Assembly: GCF_030247195.1 (NCBI RefSeq)
Contig: NW_026683362.1
Coordinates: forward strand, 1 to 64,000
DNA length: 64,000 bases
Reading direction: 5' to 3'
Source of the DNA: Topomyia yanbarensis
Lineage: Eukaryota > Arthropoda > Insecta > Diptera > Culicidae
In this document: one piece after another, positions 11,400 through 23,439 of the stretch
How the letters are laid out: the number at the start of each line of letters is the position of its first letter
Position numbering within the stretch: the stretch's first letter is position 1
Position numbers and translations under genes: made by a program
The notes under the pieces: model-generated
The model's input: only the letters and a program-made list of their open reading frames with translations
Told to the model about the DNA's origin: nothing
Database searches by the model: none

Positions 11400-14300
11400 C
11401 TAACACAAATTGCTTATTCTCTCATATACACTAACAATCTCTCATTCCAAACGTACAAACGTGGCCTACGCGATAACACAAACCTGGTCACAAATACGAA
11501 CGCCCGCCATCATATCATATAAAAATAATGTGTCCACGCGAAGTTACATACATACTAGCTCACGCGACAAAAACGTCCACATACAATCGCTCCAGTCCTT
11601 CGCGATCATCCACGCACGACCACACCCACGATCTAGTAAAAAGTATAACACCCCGGTGACTAAGTGAATGGTTTAGCACTTATAAATTAACAATCCCGGT
11701 CTCGAGAGTGAACCAAATGCCCGTGTTCGCGCGATCATGAATCGGTTTCGTCCGGAATCCCTTATTCTCGGCCCTAGTAGAATAAGTCCAATGCCTTCAA
11801 TGTGGACCAATCAAAAATATAATGCTATTCACTCAACTACATAAAAATCGAATGTATACAAACAAAATCACATACACGCGACAAACAAATATAAAAATGC
11901 TTGAGCCCTTCGCGACCATCCACGCAACCTATACCCGCGCTCTTCCAGACATTATAATATCCCGGTGATAATATGAACGTCTCAGCACTTGTAATCACTC
12001 AAACGCAGTCTCAAGCGTCAACCTATAGTCCCCCGCACTCGCGCGATCATGAATCGTTCACGTCCGGAAGTCTCGATCCTCGATTTCAGAAGTCTAGGTT
12101 CATGCCTTCAATTGAATCAATTAAAAAGAAAGCTCTCATATACACTGGACAACACGGTCCATGGCGACATGACCGGGAAATCTAGTGATATGGAGTAACT
12201 CACTCCCTGTCAGAATGTGATCCGTACACAGAAAACTAAATATCAGAATGACGGTCCGTGTGGCACAAACACACGAGCACACGTGACAAACACGTCAACA
12301 AACGATACTTCAGCTCTTCGCGATCATCTACGCACACCTACATTCGCGATCGCAACACTCCGGTAAAAACGTGAACCTTTTAGTACTTACGAAGTTACAA
12401 ACGCGGTCTCAAACGCGAACCCGTAAACGCGCGCGATCATTAATCGGTCACGTCCGGAAATCTTAATCCTCCATTCTAGTAACTTAGGTCCATACATTCA
12501 ATTATACCAATCGAAAAATAAAGCTCATATCCACAAGGTAATACGTTCCTTGGCGACATGACTGAGAACTCTAGTGATATGTAAGAACCCATTTTTTTCT
12601 AGAATCTGAACTGCACACGAAAAATTAAGTATCAGATTCACGGTCCGCGCGATCATTCTAGAATACACGCGAATATGCGAAAGCAAACGGCATTTAATCG
12701 AATTTATGCACGCGAAGTTACATACACGTTAGCACACGCGACATACAAAGGCACGCGCGATCGAACACGTTAATGTACAAATGCTCGAGCTCTTCGCGAT
12801 GACACACGCGATCGCGAGTTCTTACGCCCGCACATACCTGAACCGTACAATGAATATCACATTCAGAATCAAGGCCCGCTACAATTGGCCTAAAGCAGTG
12901 TTTTAGTGGGCGACATTGCCTGTCTAGTCTGCAAATAGTATGTGATTCTGACGGGGAGCCCTTCCGAGAACCTAGCTCTACAGCTCCAGTAGGACAACTC
13001 TCGAAAAAAAAAATTCGGCGCATTATTAATACTCAATAACAATACTAACTCTTCTCTTTATTTTATTTCTATTTATTTTCAGTCTCATGCGTTATATTCT
13101 TGTGATGACCTTTTGGAGCTCATACATCCAAGAAGAGCAACATTGCTGCCAACAATGATTCTTCTCTGCCATCAGACGTCGCCAGGTTTTAGAATAATGG
13201 AGATGTATTCTCATACTCGTTGGAATCAGATAAGTAGGAACGATCAACAAACTGCAAGTAGTATATTACACATTTCCTATTTTGACGTATAAAATATTAT
13301 TCGTATTAAAATATTATTTACAGGCTCCACACATATCTCAACACACACAAATGCTTGACAGGTGACTGGGTCAAGTTCATTCACTCGTAGGATCTATCAT
13401 TTCGATGATCGCCTCGATTCTACGAAACCAGTGCACAAGTAAGCTGACATAAGCTAGTCTCATCTGGTGAATGCATGTAACCTGGAAACCCCAGACACGA
13501 CAGGACGAGACGGACAGACTGGACTCGACGGGGCCTATTTCAGAGTTTTGGGGCATTCTTCAATGCACGGTTAGTGACCTAAAAAAAGAAACATTCGGCA
13601 TGTTATTTTTCCTTTTATTACTATATCTAAAGTTAGGTTCATACTAATACTCACTAACACAATCAATCGTATATTCTCCCATATACACTCACATACAAAA
13701 CGCACAAACGCCTCTAACTTTCGCGATAACGCAAACCTGGTCAAAAACGCGAACTTACATTACAATTTCAATCATCCACACACACCTACGCTCGCAATTT
13801 CGCCAACATTAAAACACCCCCTTACTTAAGTGACCTTTTCAGCACCTATAACATTACAACCGCGGTCTCAAGCATTAACCCACCACTCGCGCGATCATAG
13901 ACCGGCTACGTTGGAATTCTTTACTCTCGATCAGCCTAGACTCATGCCTTCAGTTGGACCAATTAAGAATGATGCTCATATTCACCAGACAACATGGTCC
14001 TCTACCACACACTAATAATTAATTATTAGATTCACGGTCCGCGCGCGATCGTTCAAGAATACAAGTGAATATGCGAATGGCCACACGAATCTAAAATCGA
14101 ATTTATGCACGCAAAGTTAGAGACACGCTAGCATTCAAATGCTCGAGCCTTTAGCGATCACACTATTACACAATTAGTAAACGCCCACGCTAACCCAGAC
14201 AGATATTCAATCCTGGACTCGAACGCTAAAAATCACGCCTTCCACGCATACACCACCCAAGACTGAACATTAGATTCATACATACAAAGCAACAAGTAAT

Positions 14301-14480
14301 AATTACAGGTATTCGTCTGGCAACCGGGGGAAGTACATCTCAAACGCAGAACTTATCATTTCAATGATGGCCTTGGATCTGCGTTGCCTGTGTTCAACGC
14401 ACCATAGCTTTGTCCGTCAGGTCAAGGATGTATGAAACCCGCTAGCCACCACCCTTGGTCCTAGCTGCCCATAAAGGGAT
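11400..14480 (+). repeat. Degenerate long-period array rich in CGCGATCA motifs
   Basis: The same ordered blocks recur several times with period roughly 370-480 bp. The blocks are TTCGCGATCATCCACGCA, then AACACCCCGGTGA, then AACGCGGTCTCAAGCG, then CGCGCGATCATGAATCGG with TCACGTCCGGAA, then ATGCCTTCAATTG.ACCAAT and CTCATATACAC. Copies can be followed at about 11410, 11890, 12290, 12660 and 13660. Between copies, around 13330-13560 and 14300-14470, two related blocks share TATCATTTC.ATGAT followed by GCCT. The text is CG-rich and (A,C)-rich against an AT-rich background. I know the pattern as an abundant Aedes-type repeat from memory only. No credible coding region. Confidence 0.55.
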
Positions 14481-14865
14481 AAAAAAAATTATTCCTCGAA
14501 TCATTACCTTATATGTAGATGATAAATAATTGTCTTTTGATTACTCCAATGAATTATATTGGTATTCCAAAGAATTCTGTTTTTGGCGAAAAAGTTCTCA
14601 TAAATTTTCAACGATAATAGTTAGATATGTTGCGCCAAGAAACAAATGATTTGTCTTAGAACAATCTGAAAACTACTTCAGATTTAAATCAATACCGCAA
14701 AAGTATGAATGAACTTGTAATTTGAAATACAAATGATCGAGCGTTTTCGGGCCTTCGATTCTCTGACTAATAAAGCGATAAAAAAAGCTTACGATTTCAT
14801 TGGATCTTAGGGGCGATGATTCTTGAAGTCACAATTAATGCTTGCCTTTTTGAGGGTTAAGTTGC
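14481..14865. other. Unassigned AT-rich segment
   Basis: I see no gene or repeat here. It provides the left flank, including the TTA duplication, of the next element. Confidence 0.3.
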
Positions 14866-14868
14866 TTA

Positions 14869-16281
14869 GGGGCCGTTCATAAACCACGTAGACTCATAGG
14901 GGGACGGGGGGGGGGGGGGGTCTAGCAAAAGTCTACGTTTGTCTACGAGGGGGGAGGGGGGCTTTTTGAAAAAGTCTACGTAGACTCTTATTTTTTTGTT
15001 ATTCTCGTATTACTAATTATAAATGGGATTTAAAGAGAGTTGTATTTAAAATATCGGTCTATTCAGCTAGGTGTATTTATGCAGGCACTTCAAAGCTAGT
15101 ACAATATTGAGGTAACTACTCGTTAAGCGACCACTCAACCCAGAACCCACGATTTTGTTTGGGCAACCTCACACATTGTTGTTTCTTGCGTACATTTTGA
15201 TATAGTTTTGATCTAGGAATAATACAAAATGACAGTTCTAAAGATGTTTGACCAAAATTCCTCTCGACGGAAGATTTTGACCTTGAAATCATCTGAGACA
15301 CCACTAGTTAGCAGACATGCATGGACCATTAAATGCATGAACCATAAAAAGTTAAAAAATGGTCAAAGTTAAGCAATAAAACCACCATTGTAACAACAAA
15401 ACACCCGATTTATATTAGTAGGTGGATTAATTTTTTTATTTGTTGATTTCGGTGGTTAAAGCAGTAGTGTAGTGAAACTTCTACAACAAAGTGTTGACTC
15501 GAGTTAATCAGTTTCTCTTGCAATCATTTACACTGATTTCAAAATATTTAAACACCCGTTAAATTTTATGTCTTGACCCTACGCAACTCCGTGCAAACCG
15601 GTTCTACTATATTTGTCTTCGAAAATATTCGGAGTTAAGCTTTGATACTTTGCGATAATACTCTCAGGTGATATGGCTATTAATTACATAAGAAAAATAA
15701 ATATTTTTGGGAAGATTTAAATATTTGTTTACGAAGTGAAGTTTGTGAGCATAGTTGGTGTATTATTTTAGTCTAGATAATAGTACACATCGACAGTATT
15801 ATTTTGTAATTGTTTCTTTTAATTTAACAATTTTGAATGTACCAGTAAGGCTCAAAAAGTATTTAGCAATTCTGCATTGTTGCTGTAGGTTACACTTCGG
15901 CCAAAACTTGAACTAGTTATAGCAATAAATCTTTTTACATATACTTGAGTGACTAACCTTGAAAAGAAGTATTCCGCTACACAAACGTTGACAAGCACCT
16001 TGATTTGTTATTAATTCATTTGTTCAGTCATAGACAAAAAACCAATGTGAAAAACCTTTCTTTAATATTTAAAAAGTTTGAAATAAATCTAAACGCTAAT
16101 TTTTAATTGAACATTATGTGCTTCTTGCTAATTCTACATTTCCCGCGAATAAAAAAATAAAAGTCTACGTAGACTTTTGGCGTGGGGGGGATTTGGTAAA
16201 AGTCTACTAAGGTCTACTAGGGGGGGGGGGGGGTGGTTAAAAATTCTCAAATTTCGGTCTACGTGGTTTATGAACGGTCCC
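14869..16281. mobile_element. MITE with TTA target duplication, PIF/Harbinger-like
   Basis: The terminal inverted repeats read GGGGCCGTTCATAAACC on the left and, in reverse complement, GGGACCGTTCATAAACC on the right. Both continue into CACGTAGAC. The direct duplication TTA occurs at 14866-14868 and 16282-16284. The subterminal regions carry many GTCTACGTAGAC-type palindromes and poly-G tracts (about 14899-14919 and 16218-16232). The interior of about 1.2 kb is AT-rich with no transposase frame. A 3-bp TTA/TAA duplication with GG-starting repeats is typical of PIF/Harbinger elements. That assignment is inference. Confidence 0.75.
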
Positions 16282-16858
16282 TTAGGTTCAGTAAAATCTC
16301 AAAATTCCTGCTGAATTTACATTCTGGATCCCTGTTCAGTGGCGTCAGTAGACCAAATTCATGACCAACATTATTTTGTATGTTTTAAGATTCTTATTAT
16401 AAATTAAAGAGTGGTTAAAATTTTTTTTTGCAGGTTTGGACAATATAGGTACAAGTAAATAATGATCGTATTTAATCCTCCTAGCAGTGTAATGCAGCGC
16501 AATAATAGAAAAATTAAATTCTATTTCAAATATATATTTTTTAAAACCAACGGTGATAATCATAGTGACAGGAGTTCTAATGAGGGCTTCACACTTAGAT
16601 GTATATTTTCAAGTGCAATTTTATCAGCTTAACGCATTACAAGTGTAATTTATTAGCTTTATTACGGTTATTTTTATAACACATTGAAATTAAAGTAGAA
16701 CATTTTTCCAAGAAGTTGTAAAATTACTCTCATTTTATTCATCAGAATTTAACCTGATTATGCTGAAACACCCTAGAAACGGAGGCACAAACAAAACAAA
16801 GACTGGCACCAGCCAACATTCCAAACCACTAACTCTATTCTCATGGAGGCTTAGCAAA
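16282..16858. other. Segment with a shared repeat terminus
   Basis: At about 16472-16490 the motif TTTAATCCTCCTAGCAGTG matches the terminus seen at 18.75, 36.29, 42.06 and 58.46 kb. Otherwise AT-rich with no gene found. Confidence 0.35.
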
Positions 16859-17122
16859 TTAAAGCGATTTTTGAAGATTTAACGTTGAGCCTGGGCTTGT
16901 GGTAGCCTCAGTGGTGATTTGATTCACTTTTACCGGAATGTTGCTTCCCGTCGCGCTATTTTGCGAAAAAAAATGTTCCACTTTCACTTGCTCGCTGCTG
17001 CTAATGACACTTTGAGCGGCAGTTTTGCTTGCTTCGCCGCAAGGCAGCACAATTCGCTGGTTGTTTTTCTCGTTTTTTTCCAAATTCCCTAGCGAGTCAA
17101 ACTCACAAACACACATACACAA
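16859..17122 (-). CDS. Candidate exon, unknown serine/threonine-rich protein
   Basis: A minus-strand frame codes for a hydrophilic stretch (ERIVLP-like region QRIVLPCGEASKTAAQ, then SVISSSEQVKVEHFF, then TTEATTSPGSTLNLQKSL) ending at a stop. The base composition is richer in G+C than the flanks and resembles non-repeat mosquito DNA. A TAG just before GGAATTTGGAAAA on the minus strand, near plus 17090, could be a splice acceptor, in which case this is a terminal exon. The N-terminal residues upstream of that come from a CA-repeat and are probably not real. No domain recognised. It may equally be untranslated or non-coding single-copy DNA. Confidence 0.25.
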   Translation of the reverse strand: MCMCVCEFDSLGNLEKNEKNNQRIVLPCGEASKTAAQSVISSSEQVKVEHFFSQNSATGSNIPVKVNQITTEATTSPGSTLNLQKSL

Positions 17123-17311
17123 TCCTGTACATATACCGAGTCTGAATGGCGTTGGCGGGCAGCGTGCGGCTCGACTAGCAACAGAAGATGATATTTATAG
17201 CAATAATCCTTTTCTTATGATGTGGGCTTAGGATTGCTTTATTATTCGCTTTCCCCCCGGGGGTGTGGCGTGTTCTGCGATACTTTGCGATGGCATGGGT
17301 TTGACAATGTG

Positions 17312-17345
17312 GCGCTACGGATACGGACACGGATACGGATACGGG
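17312..17345 (+). repeat. (GGATAC)n hexamer microsatellite
   Basis: Four near-perfect tandem copies of GGATAC or GGACAC lie in a non-repeat, GC-richer context. Confidence 0.7.
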
Positions 17346-17883
17346 ATTCAACAGTTGGTGAAACTGGCACGAAAGCCGTCTGCATACTAACAAGCCAACG
17401 TCGAGCGGAATATTTTCTTCGTATATCGGGAGATTTAAAATGTGATAAAGCTAATTTTATTGATATTACCGAATATCAAACGTCGGAGTAGTGACCGATT
17501 GAGTTGCTCGGTCGGTCTAATATAGAAAGGGGGATATCCGAAACATCGGATCGTAGTCAGTTTTCATTTCTGCTAGGACCACATTGAGATCGACTTTCAC
17601 TATTGTTGAAGAAAAAACATTGATGACGTGGTAGGCTTTTTTTCTGGATGCCAAGTTTTTATCATCATTATTTCCACTTCTTTTAATTTTTTTTATTTGA
17701 TTCGTTTTCAATTATCATATTCAAGGTTTTCCCTTGAGATTGGGCCTTCTACATATATTTTTCACTTTATCGCGAACTATAGCACAGTGTAATTTGTAGA
17801 ACTACAACAAAAAAAATTATCAACGGTATGCTTTACTTTCTGTTCCATATTTATCATGCTTTTGAGTACATTAACCTGCATAT
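17346..17883. other. Unassigned segment
   Basis: No gene or repeat structure seen. It ends at the CTAT duplication (17884-17887) of the next element. Confidence 0.3.
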
Positions 17884-18184
17884 CTATGGGTCATTCCATG
17901 CGAAGTGATCAAGGCAAGTGTAATCGACCTTCACGGATTTGAACCAAATTTCGAGGAATTGTTCATCTAGGGCCAATATATAAAAACCCAATTTTTTTTG
18001 ACAATTGAACCACCCCTCGGGTCATGGGAGCACCCCCCGTTTTGGCAAATTGCCAAAACCCTTGATTTTCTTTTGATCTTATCTCCGGTTCTATTTACTC
18101 TAGAATTAAACCACAAGATGGCTTTTGAAGAAAATTGTTCAAGAAATCTAGAAAAAATATTATTTTTTTGCCGGCAGTGATGCC

Positions 18185-18735
18185 AACTATGCGATTTTTT
18201 CAGTTAAATATTAAAAGTTAATTTTTCTCTCAATATATATATTTTAATTTTGAAAATTTTAATGCCATCGCGTTCCTCAGACATTTTTACATAAAAAACA
18301 CTTATTATCCCAATATAAAATGAGCGCATCTTGAGATACACCGTTTCGAAGAGAAAAAAACGCAATTTCCCATATAAAATCGCAAGCGCACAACACTAAA
18401 AAACCAACTTGAGTATTCTGAGTTCAAACATATTTTTTGTGAAGTAGGCGAGAAATAATGAAAAACTATGTTTTTGGTTTGCTTCTAGAAGATCAGGGTC
18501 GATTTTTATGACCGTTCGAAGATTTTCTCAATTTTGGCTAATAAAAATGGATTTTTATATGAGAAAATCAGAGTTTTTACCTTCAAAACGGTGTATTCCA
18601 GGATGCGCTCATATTATATTGGGATGATTATTTTTTTTATGTAAAAATGTATGAGGAACACGATGGCATTAAAATTTTCAAAATTAAAATATACATATTG
18701 AGAGAAAAATTAACTTTTAATATTTAACTGAAAAA
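18185..18735. repeat. Imperfect palindrome inside the CTAT-flanked element
   Basis: The arms 18185-18350 and 18585-18735 pair. TTTTTCAGTTAAATATTAAA, TTTCTCTCAATAT, AATGCCATCGCGTTCCTCA and GAGCGCATC on the left recur in reverse on the right. The loop is about 230 bp. No coding content. Confidence 0.7.
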
Positions 18736-18743
18736 CCTGTTTT

Positions 18744-21310
18744 AATCCACCTAGCGGTGCAATTGTGCCTTTCTCAATCATGAACACGAGAATGTTTGTG
18801 TTGTTTATATTCATTAAAAACTTTCAAATGCAAATATTACATTTTATTATTATACACGACATGACAAATATACAAGAAAAGAAATCTTTATTCTAGTTCT
18901 AAAATTTTGTAAAAGAAAGAAAGAGCCACGGTAATATTGAACTGAAAAAAGGTGCGAAATCGGCAAAGTCCAAAAAAATCGATTTTTACAAAAAAAAAAT
19001 TTCGTGATGACATAAAATCTCGACGTTTCATACATTTTAAAGATGTTTGACATCAAAAATACGAATTTGATTTCTGAAATTTCATGGGGTCCCCCCTTTG
19101 AAAAAAATTTTGAGCTCCGGCTTATATGGGAATTTCATATGTGACCGGACGGTTCAGTCTATATTTCCGGAACCATATAATCGATCCGTGCGAAATTTTG
19201 TAGACATCTGTGGGGATATTATAGCTATCATTGTGAAAATCGGCCCAACCATTTCCGGGAAACTGATGTGAGTTCATCAATTTTGAAAGATGGCCGCTTT
19301 TCCCGGGCACTTCCGGCACCGTCTATGGTGGTCAATGTAGTGAACGAAAGTTTGGTTGGCCGTCGGGGACCTAGAACAGCAAATTTAATTTGTTTGAGAG
19401 ACATTTTAGCGAAATTTTTACCTTTTTTGCTATCATCGGAGTATCGGTTTGAATCACAATTTGCTAAGTGATCGTACGCCACAACCTGTAACTCTGGAAC
19501 CGAAAGTCGGATCGGGATGAAATTAAATAGCCATTTACAGGGACGCAATACTTTTCATTTGAGACCAAGTTTAGTTGAATCGGTCTAGCCATCTCCGAGA
19601 AACCGATGTGACTGTTATTCTGAATTTAGATACTTCCGCCGGGGCTTCCGGAACCGATGATGGTGGCCAAATAGACTTTGAATGGATGTTAGTGACCTAA
19701 TACTACAAATCGAAGCAGTTGTGGTCATATTTTGGAAAATTTTTCACCTTTATACATTCATTGCAGAATTTATTAAAATCGACATTTTCTGCGTGTTCGT
19801 ACTCATCACTCTGTAATTCCGGAACCGGAATCCGGATCCATTAGAAATTCAATAGCAGCCTATGGGAACGTTGCACCTTTCATTTGAGACTAAGTTTGTC
19901 AAAATTAGTTCAGCCATCTCTGAGAAAAATGAGTGACATTTTTGGTCACATACACACACAGACGCACATACACACACATACATACATACACACACAGACA
20001 TTTGCCGAACTCCGGAACAAGATGTCGGTTGAAAATGAAATTCAATAGCAACCTATGGGAATATTATACCTTTCTTTTGAATCTTAGTTTGTAAAAATCG
20101 GTTCAGCCATCTCCGAGAAACTGATGTGGACCTTTTGTTAACAAATCCGCACATACACACACATGTACATACATACATACATACATACATACAAACATAC
20201 ACACATACATACACACATACATACACACATACATACACACATACATACATACACACAGATTACACACATACATACATACACACATATATATTGGCGAACT
20301 TCATCTTATTTCGTTATACGATGAAGGAAATGCGGGCGTGAGGGCGGTCCAAGGGGAGGGGAGTGATGAAGGAGGGAGGTGTAAGGACAAGGCGGTGAGG
20401 AGGGTGGGGGGTTGTGCGGCGACGCAATACTTAACTGCATATTTTGCCTTCCATTTGAGACTTGGTTTGAGAAAATCGGTTCAGTCATCACCGATGAACC
20501 GATGTGACTTTAATTGTGGAATATGCCCGGAATTCCGGACTTCCGGAATCGTTGATAGTGGACAATATATTCAAAGAATGTTTGATTGGCAATCAGTGAT
20601 CTAGATCTGCGATTAGAAGTAATTTGGTGACCATTTCAATAGTTTTAAGCCTCTGAGGTATTACGATTGTACCGATTTATATGGGAAATTCCAGTGTATC
20701 CTTACTAACACCCCTGTAACTCCGGAAGCAAGAGTCAGAACCGAATGAAATTCAGCAGCAGTCAATGGTATTACTGTATCTTTCATTTGAAATCAAGTTT
20801 GTGAAAATCGGTAGAGAATTCGTTGGGGAATGGGTGTGATATTAGCTTAGGAACTTGGCGGGTTCCCCGGGGGCGTCATGATCCGTCATAGGTGGCCAAT
20901 GTGGTCAAAACTGCTTTGATTGATCATTAGTGATCCAGACCCGCAAACTAAAGTAATGTTACATAAATTTTAATATGTTTACCATCATTTGAACATCATG
21001 GTGGTACCAGTTTATATGGGAATTTGCTGTGTGACCGCACTCTTCAACCCGTAACTCCGGAACCAGAAGTCGGATCAACTAAAAATTCAATAGCAGCTTA
21101 TGGGAGCGTTATACCTTTCAGATGAAACTAAGTTTGCGAAAATCGGTTCAGCCATCTCTGAGAAAATTGTGTGAGTTTAAATGACACACACACACATACA
21201 CACATACATACACACACACAGACATTTGCCGATCTCGACGAACTGAATCGAATGGTGTATGACACTCGGCCCTCCGGGCCTCGGTTAAAAAGTCGATTTT
21301 TACAGTGATT
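18744..21310 (+). repeat. Family A modular repeat, expanded copy of about seven 330-bp units
   Basis: The left terminus reads TTTTAATCCACCTAGCGGTG and is followed by GCCTTTCTCAATCATGAACACG. Then the module CATTTGAGACTAAGTTTG, AAATCGGTTCAGCCATCTC and GAGAAACTGATGTGA recurs with anchors near 19246, 19586, 19913, 20104, 20482, 20816 and 21150, mostly 327-340 bp apart. Each unit also holds AACTCCGGAACCGGAAGTC. CA/CATA microsatellites follow three of the units. The right end has TTTGCCGA, GAACTGAATCGAATGG and CGGCCCTCCGGGCC. The copy at 42.0-43.5 kb has only about three units. No coding content. Confidence 0.7.
20140..20287 (+). repeat. (CATA/CACA)n microsatellite
   Basis: About 150 bp of CATA and CACA tetramers inside the family A array. 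Smaller tracts lie at about 19950-20000 and 21184-21222. Open frames across them, encoding runs of Met-Cys-Val-Tyr or His-Thr, are artefacts of the repeat. Confidence 0.9.
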
Positions 21311-21576
21311 GCACAATTTTATTCAAAAGCCATCTTGTGGTTTGATTCTAGAGTAAATAGAACCGGAGATAAGATCAAAAGAAAATCAAGGGTTTTGGCA
21401 ATTTGCCAAAACGGGGGGTGCTCCCATGACCCGAGGGGTGGTTCAATTGTCAAAAAAAATTGGGTTTTTATATATTGGCCCTAGATGAACAATTCCTCCA
21501 AATTTGGTTCAAATCCGTGAAGGTCGATTTCAAGTTTGCATCTTTTTTTGATCACTTCGCGTGGAATGACCCCTAT

Positions 21577-22129
21577 TTTATGCTATAGCTGCTTGACAGC
21601 TGTTTCGCAATTGCAGAATTCACTGCTTTGTGCTCGAATAGTGGGTGCGGAGTGCGAGTCGAATGAAAAGCATTTTTATATTGCATTTCGTTTTCTTATT
21701 CTAGAATTTGTTCAATTGTTCTTTCAGGTTCGTATTGCAGAATAGTGGCAAATCTTGAACATTGCGGCGGCCAATGTATTTTTTAGGGGAATTCAACGCG
21801 AATTAGCGGTTGAAATTCCAGCTTCTTAACGGTGATTGAAGTTCAATGGGGGTATGGAGTAAGACTATATTGGCTAGGTACAGGCCTCTTCACAGCTTCC
21901 AGGATGATCTCTTCGAGGTGCGTCGATTCCGGCTGTAGGATACGGTCCAGTAGTTGTGTGTTCCCCCGAGTTTGGGCTAGGATCTCGCCTGACGAATCAT
22001 TTCTCCGAGTAAGTGTCGGGAGTTAGTCCGGCGGCTCTGTTTCTTAAGCAAGGGTCTGGACCTTGTCAGGTGACTCTGTTCCCTGAGCAAGGGCCTTCAT
22101 CTGGCGTCGTCGATGTAGGGTTACCAGTC
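21577..22129 (-). other. Probable 3' flank of the BEL/Pao relic
   Basis: This lies downstream, on the minus strand, of the BEL/Pao integrase C-terminal fragment and is likely retroelement tail or LTR remnant. A repeated GGGTCTGGACC/AAGCAAGG block near 22045-22095 is visible. LTR ends could not be defined. Confidence 0.25.
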
Positions 22130-22349
22130 GGTGCGGAACTCGATGCTACGCTGGATGGACCAACTTTAATCGGAAGAAGACAGAGATTCGAAAAGGTGTG
22201 TTGAACGATGTTGAAAATCAACTTCACAGCGACGACATGAACGAGACCATCACGACCTGGATGAACGCTGATTATGCGTTCCAGGGGCCACTTTAACAGC
22301 GGATCATATTTGAGAGCAACTTGTTATCATCAATTAGGCTCAACCCCAA
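22130..22349 (-). pseudogene. BEL/Pao retrotransposon integrase C-terminal fragment
   Basis: On the minus strand the frame gives WPLERIISVHPGRDGLVHVV and then LCLLP. This is the typical C-terminal end of BEL/Pao polyproteins (W.LGRI..VHPG.DG.VRVV and .LCLLP). It normally follows the integrase core, and that core lies upstream on the same strand at 23440-24110. The two parts are separated by about 1.1 kb of unrelated DNA. Stops and frame breaks flank the fragment, so it is inactive. Confidence 0.7.
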
Positions 22350-23439
22350 GGAGGAAGCTGCGAACGAAACCAAACAGGCTTTTCCTCCAGGGATTTTCTC
22401 TGGTTTACAGGGTCGGCTCTTAGCACTGATCAAAAGTCCAAAACCACTGATCTTTCTCTCTAATTTAACTTTATTTGCTTACGGTGTATGGTGTAGGTGT
22501 GTAGGGTGGCCGGCTGGCGCTGGAGTGAAATTCTGGGACTCGTGCTGGGCGTACGCTGGGTGACGATCGTAGGGTGCTAACTGCATGCGCGAGGGATGAT
22601 GGTCACATGCGGTTGTTGGTTCGCTCGCTGGGTGACGGTCGACGGCTGCTGTCGGTTTTCCGCGCTGGGCGGCCGTAGCACGCGGTTGCCGGATGACTTG
22701 CTGAGCTGCGGGAGGCAGAATGGCGGTTTGCTCGTTTCCACGTGGCCGATGAATCCCGGCAGGAATGTGGTCGTGGTCTAGGTTTGGTTCACGAACTTTG
22801 CTGACTCGTGGTATCGCGAACTGTGATCCCACCTAGGGTATTTCCGGGGTTCTCGGTGGGACGTGGCCACACACTTCCAGCTGAAACTTAATGGGTCCTA
22901 TTGTGAGTAGGGGAAGGCTTTAGGGTTTTGATATGCCATTAAGTGTTTGTTCAGGTTAGGTTACCTGACTCGAACTACTCCGAACTCGCAACTTCTTCTC
23001 CATTGCACTATTAGCCACTAATAAAACGTGTGACTAGAAACGGTAAAACTATCCGATCTCTAGCGGAACTGGCTCAAAAACTTTCTAGTACTTCTGTAGT
23101 CCTCAGTGTCTCAAGTGGAAAAGACTGGCTTATACCTAATCCACTAATGGCAAACCCAACTTCATACCTCACCTTCCCCTTCCCCACCTCATGTTCCGCC
23201 TTCTTCGTCCCGCATTTCCTAATTCCATCCGTTAATTCCATATCCAATTCCTCCTATTTCGATATCTTTGTATGTGTAGTGTGTCATGTGTTATGTGCGT
23301 TACATTTATTTTTAATTAATTATTTAAATTAACAGTTGGTGAAGGGAGTGGGATCAATATTTTCTTTTCTCAAGCTTAATTTAATGGTTGCATACAACAT
23401 TGCTTACAGATTCATAATTTCTCACAACAGATCAAGACG
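22350..23439. other. Unidentified insertion between two BEL/Pao integrase parts
   Basis: This GC-richer stretch interrupts the integrase. A minus-strand open frame at 22479-22832 encodes a Pro/His-rich stretch with a recurring DRHPA-like motif, with no family recognised. From 22990 to 23340 a plus-strand frame starting at 23030 is serine-rich and equally unrecognised. It could be a solo LTR or another element. No inverted ends or duplication were found by eye. Confidence 0.3.

Larger units (their letters stand above)
17888..21572. mobile_element. Large inverted-repeat element with CTAT target duplication
   Basis: The outer arms of about 250 bp (17888-18135 and 21322-21572) are reverse complements at high identity. 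They begin GGGTCATTCCATGCGAAG and include GAACCACCCCTCGGGTCATG and AACGGGGGGTGCTCCC. The 4-bp direct repeat CTAT lies immediately outside (17884-17887 and 21573-21576). Inside are a 550-bp imperfect palindrome (18185-18735) and a family A array (18744-21310) that looks like a later insertion. No transposase frame. I cannot name a superfamily from a 4-bp duplication. Confidence 0.75.

Noticed and set aside
20053..20341. Open frames of repeated Met-Cys-Val-Tyr or His-Thr on both strands
   Set aside because: They are translations of the CATA/CACA microsatellite and have no coding signal.
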